Assembly (NCBI GenBank): GCA_910579805.1
Contig: CAJTWM010000006.1
Span: 77,325-141,324 of the forward strand
DNA from: an uncultured Lachnospiraceae bacterium
Lineage (GTDB): Bacteria > Bacillota > Clostridia > Lachnospirales > Lachnospiraceae
Length of the DNA: 64,000 nt
Direction of reading: 5' to 3'
In this document: positions 57,992-64,000 of the stretch, piece after piece
Layout of the letters: every line of letters begins with the position of its first letter
Position numbering within the stretch: position 1 is the stretch's first letter
Notes under the pieces: model-generated
The model's database searches: none
Seen by the model: the letters and a program-made list of their open reading frames with translations, nothing else
What the model was told of the DNA's origin: nothing
Program-made: the position numbers and the translations under genes

Positions 57992-58963
57992 TTATTTAAA
58001 CAGGGGCTCTATTTCACTTTTTATGAAATCTACCCTGTCTTTCACTCTTGGAACAAATAAAGAGGAAACAGCGACCACAATTCGGTCTTTAGGATTAACA
58101 TATATCGCATTTCCACCGTCCCCTAAAGCTGCATACGAATGCCCTGCATCATCTATGACCCACCACAAATACCCGTACTTTAGACGGCGCGCTTTCCAGA
58201 CACTTTGTACCTGTGTACTTTCGGCAATCCATTTGCCGGAAATAATCTGTCTGCCGTTCCCATATCCCTCATTCAGATATAACTGCCCCAGTTTAGCCAT
58301 ATCCATAGTTGTAAGGGATAACCCCCAACCGGCCGTATTCGTTCCGTTTGGGTCGGCAACCCAGCCATTTGCACCTTTCGATTTATAAAAATCAAGCTGT
58401 TCTTCTTTGCTTTGAAAATATATATTTTTGTCAACAGAAATTCCCAACGGGGAAAAAAGATTATCCTGTGCAAATTTCAAAACGGATTCCCCCGTAGTAT
58501 TGATAAGTATGCCTGACAAAATATCAATGCCGATTACGGGTGCATATCTGAAATTCCCGATTGTCCCACTTCCTCCCAAAAGGTCAAGAGAAGACTTTAC
58601 CCAATCCTCACTGGAAAAATATTTCGGATAAGGATTCCATTTAAACTTATATGGGGCCGTCATTGTAAGCAGATGCCGGATCGTAATATGCTGTATTGTT
58701 TTTTCCCCTTTCCTGATTTGATAATCGGGAAAGAAATCAATCACTTTTTCATCAAGGTTTTTGATACAGCCTTTATCTAAGGCGATTCCGAATAACATAG
58801 AAATGATGCTTTTTGTCACCGAAAAGATATGGATAGGATCCTTTTCCGAACATTGATTAAAATAATTTTCGTAAACGGCATGATCATCTTTAAGCACCAT
58901 TATTCCGGCTATATTGCCATATTCTTTTTTTATTTTATTTTCTAAAGACACTATTTGTTTCAT
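57992..58963 (-). CDS. Serine hydrolase, beta-lactamase class C fold
   Basis: 323 aa. SVTK (S-x-x-K, ~49-52) is the nucleophile motif, RYAPV supplies the Tyr motif, and ALGDGGN/GDGG the third. No signal peptide, so cytoplasmic esterase/peptidase. Lies 21 nt after the MerR gene and is likely under its control. Confidence 0.85.
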   Translation of the reverse strand: MKQIVSLENKIKKEYGNIAGIMVLKDDHAVYENYFNQCSEKDPIHIFSVTKSIISMLFGIALDKGCIKNLDEKVIDFFPDYQIRKGEKTIQHITIRHLLTMTAPYKFKWNPYPKYFSSEDWVKSSLDLLGGSGTIGNFRYAPVIGIDILSGILINTTGESVLKFAQDNLFSPLGISVDKNIYFQSKEEQLDFYKSKGANGWVADPNGTNTAGWGLSLTTMDMAKLGQLYLNEGYGNGRQIISGKWIAESTQVQSVWKARRLKYGYLWWVIDDAGHSYAALGDGGNAIYVNPKDRIVVAVSSLFVPRVKDRVDFIKSEIEPLFK

Positions 58964-58984
58964 GCTATCTGGCTGGCCTCCGTT

Positions 58985-59806
58985 TCATATCTTTCTAATC
59001 GGATAATAGACTTCCGTAATCAGTTCCTCTTCCTCCGTAACCTGAGAGGGATCCGTCACATATGCTTCAAACAATGCACCAGTACATTCGTACCCGTTCT
59101 GCTCTGCCCATTTTGTCTGCTTTGCATATACAGAAGATAACATCGAATAACTTCCCTTTATAACCGTTTTCAGACATAGCCCCGCCTTAAAATCTCTTGT
59201 TCCGGTCACATATTCCCTAATAGGGATGGCAAATTCCGTATCTAAACCAAACGGGCTAAATTCATTGCTATGGAATAGGACCATTGGAGGATTGGCTACG
59301 GTTAAATTTTCTTTTCTTATCCTGCCTGATAACTTTCCAAAGCAAACGCCGTATTCATCTGAAAAATGATCCGCTTGAACCATTTTACGGACAGAAAGCA
59401 GACACATCATCGGAACTTCCACAAGTTCTACATCAATATCGTCTAAATATGACATGATGGGTTTCCCGTTTTTTAAGTTCGATATATCGCATTCCAGTTG
59501 ATACAGGCTCTTTTCCCGTTCATATAATTGCTTTTTCATCTCTTCCCGCTTTTCGGTTAAAGCCGCATACAATTTTTCCTCGTCCAGTTCTCCCGATTCT
59601 ATAATCTGCTTTATTTCCTCCAATGAGAAATGATATGATTTCAAGCGGATAATAAGCAGCATAGTTTCCAACTGTTCAATAGCATAGTACCTATATCCAT
59701 TTTCCGGATTGATTTCGCTTGGCAGGATAAGCCCTATTTCAGCGTAGTATCTGAGCGTTTTGGTAGATACTTTGCATATTTTTGAAAATTCGCCAATAGA
59801 CAGCAC
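58985..59806 (-). CDS. MerR-family regulator with GyrI-like effector domain
   Basis: 273 aa. N-terminal MerR HTH (MLSIGEFSKICKVSTKTLRY, YYAEIGLILPSEINPENGYR), coiled coil at ~85-115, and a C-terminal AraC-effector/GyrI-like domain binding small hydrophobic ligands (BltR/BmrR type). GTG start 7 nt after GGTG. Its promoter has the 19-bp spacer typical of MerR activation. Confidence 0.9.
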   Translation of the reverse strand: MLSIGEFSKICKVSTKTLRYYAEIGLILPSEINPENGYRYYAIEQLETMLLIIRLKSYHFSLEEIKQIIESGELDEEKLYAALTEKREEMKKQLYEREKSLYQLECDISNLKNGKPIMSYLDDIDVELVEVPMMCLLSVRKMVQADHFSDEYGVCFGKLSGRIRKENLTVANPPMVLFHSNEFSPFGLDTEFAIPIREYVTGTRDFKAGLCLKTVIKGSYSMLSSVYAKQTKWAEQNGYECTGALFEAYVTDPSQVTEEEELITEVYYPIRKI

Positions 59807-59834
59807 TGATAATCACCTTCCCTTTTTTTCTTAA

Positions 59835-59865
59835 AGTATATCCTTTACCGTAAGGGTAAAGTCAA
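59835..59865 (-). promoter_or_regulatory. MerR-type promoter-operator
   Basis: Minus strand TTGACT, 19-bp spacer, TATACT. Inside the spacer a perfect dyad CTTTACC-N5-GGTAAAG (59843-59861). Overlong spacer plus dyad is the MerR activation signature. Confidence 0.85.
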
Positions 59866-60026
59866 AGGCATTTTCCCAATTTCTCTGTATTAAACAAAGA
59901 TTCTTTTTGAGAAATTCCGGACTCTTTTGGGTATAATAGAAACAGCAAAGGCGGAAGGCTTCTATAATGGATAAATCAGTACTGACCATTTCGCTTATTT
60001 TAATGATTTGTATTTCACATAAATGT

Positions 60027-61061
60027 CTATTTCTCTAAATAATCTGCAACAAACTCATCCACATCACGAAAACGCTTAATTGCTATTCCTGCTGTTTTAT
60101 ATACTGACTCGTATTTTTGTAAGCATGTATCAAACAGGCTGACGTTGTCCTCTAAACAATCAGGATTATATTCTTCCATAATATTGTAAGTCCCTATGGC
60201 AGCCTCAGATAAAATCTCTACAAACATATAATACAAATTGCACATATTCATGAAAGATGCAAAAACATTATTTTGTTTAGCCGCTTCTTCTACCTTATTT
60301 CTCCAGTTTGAATACATTTCTTCATAAGTGCCGGAAAGGTTTTCGAAATGCTCTTCTTTCTCTTTTTCTTGTTTCAAGTGTCCTTCCGCATATAAAAGAA
60401 GGCTCTTTGATAAGGTTCTTAACTCCAAAACATCTTTACTTGAAGCTATGCTCTTTACGTTATCAACAAACCTCTCTTCAATAGGTAATGCTGCTAATTC
60501 TTCAAGCATTCTTTTTGTGCCACGCTTAAAATATCTTCCATGAAAAAGCATAATCGCGTCCATAAGGTAACACATTACCCCAAATGCATCCAGACGCACC
60601 TGCCCTAGTTTCTCATGCAAATAAGCATTAGCATAGGATATTTTGGCTTTGTCTACTAATTCATTCACTCTTTGGAAACGTTCCTCAGATGCCAGAAATA
60701 GTTTTGTCTGTTCTCTTAATTTACACAGTTCCTCATAAGCTTCCTGATTTTTGATATACACGATTTGGGAATCCATCAATTTAGAAATCTGAGCATGATG
60801 GCATGCGGCATCATATCTAAGCCCATCCCAGTTTGTACAATATATGTCATAGCCTACTTTACTGTCATCTAAAATAAAGCCCGTGCCAAGCTGCCATCCC
60901 CCATCGTCCTGAATAAGTATGAGCAAATCTAAATCTGATTTTTCATACTCATCTCCTGTAGCAACCGAGCCATAGATTCCTATAAAAGCCAATGAATCAG
61001 GACATACTTTCCCTGCTTTTTCTATAACTGCGTTAATTATTTTTTGATTCACTTGATTCAT
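60027..61061 (-). CDS. Nucleotidyltransferase-fold protein, 344 aa
   Basis: N-terminal minimal nucleotidyltransferase domain: FIGIYGSVATGDEYEKSDLD (G-S then D-x-D, residues ~27-46). The rest is helical and lacks a recognisable partner domain; size and layout resemble aminoglycoside-nucleotidyltransferase-like proteins. Antibiotic activity is not shown. Single gene. Confidence 0.75.
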   Translation of the reverse strand: MNQVNQKIINAVIEKAGKVCPDSLAFIGIYGSVATGDEYEKSDLDLLILIQDDGGWQLGTGFILDDSKVGYDIYCTNWDGLRYDAACHHAQISKLMDSQIVYIKNQEAYEELCKLREQTKLFLASEERFQRVNELVDKAKISYANAYLHEKLGQVRLDAFGVMCYLMDAIMLFHGRYFKRGTKRMLEELAALPIEERFVDNVKSIASSKDVLELRTLSKSLLLYAEGHLKQEKEKEEHFENLSGTYEEMYSNWRNKVEEAAKQNNVFASFMNMCNLYYMFVEILSEAAIGTYNIMEEYNPDCLEDNVSLFDTCLQKYESVYKTAGIAIKRFRDVDEFVADYLEK

Positions 61062-61220
61062 AATTACCTCTCCCCCTTACGCATTGTGTTCTTGCCATCA
61101 AATTTCGGTTTATTACATTGTTTATCGCCATTATCTTACTATATATGCACATACAATTCCATTGAAATTTTCGTAATTGTCATGGCTTTGAATTGTGGAA
61201 TATCCTTGCTGGGTAATTTT

Positions 61221-61634
61221 TTATTTTTCTCCATATAAGGCATTTTCGACAGCTTTCTTTATGACAGTGCTTGAGTTTGTTGCTCCCGATACAGCGTCAA
61301 CCTCTATTTTCTGTTCTTTCATGATTCTGTCAATAACAACTTCTGCGGAGTTTCCACGCCCGTTTTTATGCTCCAGAATATCAATGTTTGTAATCACTCC
61401 GTTTTGAACCGTTACTTCCACTTTGGCATAAACAAAATCCACGTCATATTCTCCGACAAAAACTCCATCGGGAACATTGGAAATATCTAAATTGCTGAAC
61501 GTTGTTTCTTTTACTGACCTTTTATAATCTGCCACGCTTTTCAGATAAACCGCCGTAAAAATCAAAACAATAAGAAAAAGAAAAATTGCTGTAAAGGACA
61601 GGATTCTTTTTCGGGATAATTTCATTTCAGACAC
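61221..61634 (-). CDS. FMN-binding domain protein, membrane-anchored
   Basis: 137 aa. N-terminal membrane helix (ILSFTAIFLFLIVLIFTAVY), then an FMN_bind domain with VFVGEYDVDFVYAKVEVTVQ and VDAVSGATNSST, the (S/T)GATxS/T flavinylation motif. Likely an extracytoplasmic electron-transfer protein. Its start overlaps the flavodoxin fragment by 13 nt. Confidence 0.82.
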   Translation of the reverse strand: MSEMKLSRKRILSFTAIFLFLIVLIFTAVYLKSVADYKRSVKETTFSNLDISNVPDGVFVGEYDVDFVYAKVEVTVQNGVITNIDILEHKNGRGNSAEVVIDRIMKEQKIEVDAVSGATNSSTVIKKAVENALYGEK

Positions 61635-61900
61635 CTCTCAATCTTTTTCATTGTTCGCTTGGGCAGTTCTTTCTTATTCTTTGCATTTGCACATACCACT
61701 TTTCCCGCCGATTTCATGCCTGCGGTCTTGAAAAATTCGTCCATACTGCGGATTGCCCCTCTGCTTTGTCCTAATATCCACGAAAAAGGCGCGGGAGTAT
61801 TGCAGGAAGTCAAAATCATATATTGCTTCCCCCGTAAGCGTGGTTTTGGAAATGTGTTTGTTTCTTCCATAGCCGTTCCCAGCAATTCATAAACCTTTCT
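61622..61900 (-). pseudogene. Flavodoxin-family reductase, C-terminal fragment
   Basis: YMILTSCNTPAPFSWILGQS, then GAIRSMDEFFKTAGMKSAGK and KKIERCLK match the end of NADPH-dependent FMN reductase/flavodoxin-2 proteins. The N-terminal FMN-binding half (T/S-x-T-x-x-x) is missing. It overlaps the end of the TetR gene. Confidence 0.6.
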
Positions 61901-62531
61901 CCTTAATCGCAATCGAATGATAAACAAGGGAAAAACCATATTCCAAAAACTTTATTTTAGATAATCCCATTGACTTTTTAATATATTCTTCTTTGTTTGC
62001 GGCAAGCTGAATGATTCCGGAAAGCATACCCCAAAAATTAAATATAGCAGGCATAATATCCAAATCATTTCGTAAATCTCCCTTTTCCATGCCGGATAAC
62101 AAAAAGTTTTTTATCTTTTCATTTATTTCTTCTCCAATTTGATAAGTTTCCCTTTCTTCCGGCAGATACTCTTTGCTCTCAAAATCAATGTTGATTTTAT
62201 CCAATACCATTTTGAAATAAAAAGGAAATTCCTCTTGATACTGCACCAGCCCGCGGCAGATAAGGTCATATCTTGCTTTTGTGGTTTCACGCTGTATCAG
62301 AGCAGAAGATATATAGTCGTAAAGTTTTTTCATACTATTCAATACTAAAATACCAACGATCTCCTCTTTATTTTCAAAGTACACATATAATGTTGCCTTG
62401 CTGTATCCGGCTGCTTTCGCTATATCGTCCATAGAAGTCGCGGCAATTCCTCTTTCCGTAAATAAAGCGGATGCCGCAGACACTATATTTTCCCGATGTA
62501 CGCTTCTAGGCTCTTTCTTTCTCCGTCCCAT
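61887..62531 (-). CDS. TetR/AcrR-family regulator
   Basis: 214 aa. HTH at ~15-60: IVSAASALFTERGIAATSMD and IAKAAGYSKATLYVYFENKE, as in TetR. C-terminal ligand domain helical. GAGGAGG lies 5 nt before the ATG. A palindromic operator in its own promoter suggests autorepression and control of the downstream flavin genes. Confidence 0.92.
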   Translation of the reverse strand: MGRRKKEPRSVHRENIVSAASALFTERGIAATSMDDIAKAAGYSKATLYVYFENKEEIVGILVLNSMKKLYDYISSALIQRETTKARYDLICRGLVQYQEEFPFYFKMVLDKINIDFESKEYLPEERETYQIGEEINEKIKNFLLSGMEKGDLRNDLDIMPAIFNFWGMLSGIIQLAANKEEYIKKSMGLSKIKFLEYGFSLVYHSIAIKEKGL

Positions 62532-62550
62532 ATGTTCCTCCTCGCAATAA

Positions 62551-62595
62551 TTAAACTTACAGTTTAATTATATAAATAGTATTTCGTCTTGTCAA
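62551..62595 (-). promoter_or_regulatory. TetR promoter with palindromic operator
   Basis: Minus strand TTGACA (62590-62595), 17 bp, TATAAT (62567-62572), all consensus. Directly after it TTAAACT-GTA-AGTTTAA (62551-62567), a 17-bp palindrome overlapping the -10 by one base. Confidence 0.88.
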
Positions 62596-62844
62596 TAAGG
62601 TTCTGGGATCAATTGCACGATGCTCTGCTGAAACGGAATAGGAAATGAAGCGCAGGAACCGGGAAACCGGTCAGATAGAAAATGGATTGTAGGAGTTGAT
62701 CGTATTTTTAAGAGAATTTATAAGGATGACATAAGCGGGGCGTCAGCCACAACAAGTTTTAGAAGTTGTCCGTAAAGTATGGAGCGGAACAGCGGGAACG
62801 GAAAAAAAACGATCAGGACCGGACAGCAGGAGGGAGTATCCCAA

Positions 62845-62951
62845 AGTTTGTGTAAACCTGCAGACTGATGTAAGATAAAACTACACAGTCTGGAGGTTTT
62901 ATTATGACAAGAAAAAACGAAAGTCCACAAAAAGCAGCCATGCGGGAACTC
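62845..62951 (+). mobile_element. IS256-family left-end remnant
   Basis: AGTTTGTGTAAACCTG end-like sequence, then GGAGG and ATG (62904) opening MTRKNESPQKAAMREL, the usual start of clostridial IS256-family transposases. It breaks off after 16 codons at the acetyltransferase fragment. The stretch 62596-62844 shows no gene I can name. Confidence 0.55.
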
Positions 62952-63234
62952 CGATTACACTATTTTCTCCGATTGTGACTCCCGGTAAAATAATGCTTCC
63001 ACCGCCAATCCAAACATGGTCTTGAATTTCAACCGGAAGGGCATATGTCCTAAAAAAGGCGGTTTCTTTTTCTTTCCAATCCTGAACCAATCGTTCTTCT
63101 GCAGAAGTCGGATGGGCAGATGTATAAATCTGTACATTAGAGGCAATCAATACCTGATTACTGATACGAATTGGTTTGTTATCCACAAACGTACAGTTTA
63201 TGTTGATAATCACATCGTTACCTATAACCCCCAT
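62950..63234 (-). pseudogene. Sugar/maltose O-acetyltransferase, central fragment
   Basis: Left-handed beta-helix repeats: GVIGNDVIININCTFVDNKP, SNVQIYTSAHPTSAEERLVQ, VWIGGGSIILPGVTIGENSV. Catalytic His in TSAHP. The N-terminus is replaced by a tRNA fragment and the C-terminus by the IS256 scrap, so it is dead. Confidence 0.7.
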
Positions 63235-63253
63235 GTTTACAAGCTTTTTCAAG

Positions 63254-63313
63254 CTTCCCGAGTTGGACTCGAACCAACACCCCACGGTTAACAGCCGTGT
63301 GCTCTACCATCTC
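63254..63313 (-). tRNA. tRNA-Asn (GTT), 3' fragment lacking the 5' acceptor strand
   Basis: AGATGGTAGAGC, anticodon stem ACGGC/GCCGT-type with loop TGTTAAC (anticodon GTT), T-arm GTTGGTTCGAGTCCAAC, 3' acceptor TCGGGAA plus G. The first ~13 nt (acceptor 5' strand and D-stem 5' strand) are replaced by the end of the HTH gene. Not a functional tRNA; looks like an attachment-site remnant. Confidence 0.75.
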
Positions 63314-63470
63314 ATATGCTGTCCTCGGTGTCTGTGTTGACGTGTCCGTTTTCAAGGGCGGCAAGCCGGATTCTCTTGCTGTAATGCCGCAAGACTTCCT
63401 CCACGGCTTCCGGCTCTCCGCTGGTCGCCCGGACAATGGTTTCATACGGAATGAGTTTAGGATTCCCCAC
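63312..63470 (-). CDS. Conjugative-element HTH (HTH_16-type) protein, truncated
   Basis: 52 aa from a GTG with GGAGGTG 7 nt upstream. GNPKLIPYETIVRATSGEPE, EEVLRHYSKRIRLAALENGH and NTDTEDSI match the small HTH protein found beside the sigma factor in Tn916-like and other Firmicute elements. The usual C-terminal ~20 residues are missing because the frame runs into the tRNA-Asn fragment. Confidence 0.7.
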   Translation of the reverse strand: MGNPKLIPYETIVRATSGEPEAVEEVLRHYSKRIRLAALENGHVNTDTEDSI

Positions 63471-63900
63471 GCAAAAGCACCTCCATTTCCTCCTGCAGCA
63501 TCTGCAAGGCACTGTGTATGTAATGCCATGCCGTACTTTTACAATGCCCGTATAAATCCCCGATTTCCTGCTGTGTGTAATTCCCGAAAAAGTAAAGGTA
63601 AATGATTTCCCTCTTTTTCTCCGGCAAGGATAACAGGGCTGCAGCAAGCTCGCCGTTGGTGAGTATGATTGTCTGACCGCAGATTGTAACGGGGTATTGT
63701 TCGTAGGGTGATTTGAGATATTCGTCTGATGTGCTTAGAGGGTAGAACTTTTCTTCTGTGAGGTATTCAAAGGATATTTCTCTTTGCCGCCGCCTGTTCC
63801 TGTCGCGCCATGCGTTGATAGCGGCATAGCGTATGACGACTTTGCAAAAGCCATTGAAAGAATACATGATGTGTTCCCTGTATGCTTCTGTGCAATCCAT
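63457..63900 (-). CDS. Sigma-70-like factor of a conjugative element
   Basis: 147 aa. Region 2-like N-terminus (KVVIRYAAINAWRDRNRRRQ) and region 4-like HTH at the end (LPEKKREIIYLYFFGNYTQQ, EIGDLYGHCKSTAWHYIHSA). This pair (sigma factor plus HTH_16) is typical of integrative conjugative elements. ATG at 63900 with AAGGGGG upstream. Confidence 0.8.
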   Translation of the reverse strand: MDCTEAYREHIMYSFNGFCKVVIRYAAINAWRDRNRRRQREISFEYLTEEKFYPLSTSDEYLKSPYEQYPVTICGQTIILTNGELAAALLSLPEKKREIIYLYFFGNYTQQEIGDLYGHCKSTAWHYIHSALQMLQEEMEVLLRGES

Positions 63901-63946
63901 AGAAATTTCCCCCTTTCTCCCACAGAGGCCGCTGAAAAAGTAGATA

Positions 63947-63993
63947 CCACCGCCTATATTTGGTATAATGTAATTATCAAATACAGGCGGTGG
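63947..63993. other. Inverted repeat with 16-bp arms upstream of the sigma gene
   Basis: CCACCGCCTATATTTG (63947-63962) and CAAATACAGGCGGTGG (63978-63993), 15 of 16 pair. The loop contains GTATAATGTAATTAT. Possible attenuator or operator of the element. Confidence 0.65.
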
Positions 63994-64000
63994 CACTATG

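Overview
The window looks like chromosome of an anaerobic, spore-forming, low-to-mid GC Clostridia member, most likely Lachnospiraceae. The support is a ferredoxin-linked 2-oxoacid oxidoreductase, rubrerythrin, dipicolinate synthase (spore cortex/core chemistry), strong AGGAGG ribosome binding sites, and gut-type glycan enzymes (pullulanase, GH43, GH95). No species can be named from the sequence alone.

Layout. 1-6.2 kb: start of a secreted pullulanase, a YeiH-type membrane protein, and a por operon (porC-porD-porA-porB, minus strand) that ends in a broken carbamoyltransferase. 6.2-6.5 kb: two different MITE-like elements lie back to back. 6.6-17.8 kb: an 11.2-kb integrated filamentous-phage (inovirus-like) element. 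It carries a run of small membrane/coat proteins, a terminator after the major coat gene, a large signal-peptide-bearing adsorption protein, a pVI-like protein and a Zot-type assembly ATPase. Its Rep is an HUH endonuclease joined to a superfamily 3 helicase, as in eukaryotic CRESS-DNA viruses. Directly upstream of rep is a stem-loop presenting TAGTATTAC, the circovirus-type origin nonamer, followed by TGTGAC iterons. An IS30-family transposase lies near the right end, and the element ends show inverted repeats plus a palindromic 15-bp direct repeat, so the transposase may serve as the integrase. This composite is the most interesting system in the window.

17.9-21.4 kb: dpaA-dpaB-asnB, with the prophage inserted just upstream of dpaA. 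21.6-31.2 kb: CAAX-type protease, AraC regulator and an oligopeptide ABC operon (oppA-B-C-D-F). Its OppC carries about 265 residues of RCC1-like beta-propeller repeats inserted into the first external loop. 31.5-39.6 kb: an asymmetric heterodimeric ABC exporter, DegV, GH43, rubrerythrin. 39.7-43.5 kb: a gene graveyard of truncated regulators, acetyltransferases and an AIPR phage-defence fragment, running into a frameshifted rRNA methyltransferase tail. 43.5-62.5 kb: housekeeping and accessory genes, including a metallophosphoesterase, tRNA-Pro(AGG), GH95 fucosidase, HD-GYP response regulator, AI-2E family transporter, PepD, an SGNH/MFS/TrmB operon, a MerR and serine hydrolase pair, a nucleotidyltransferase and TetR. 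62.8-64 kb: a recombination scar joining an IS256 remnant, an acetyltransferase fragment, a 3' tRNA-Asn fragment, and a conjugative-element HTH/sigma-factor pair.

A dispersed intergenic repeat (core CTCCCATCTG followed by a small hairpin) occurs at least seven times in one orientation, mostly just upstream of minus-strand genes. All identifications come from reading motifs and gene order; no database search was run.
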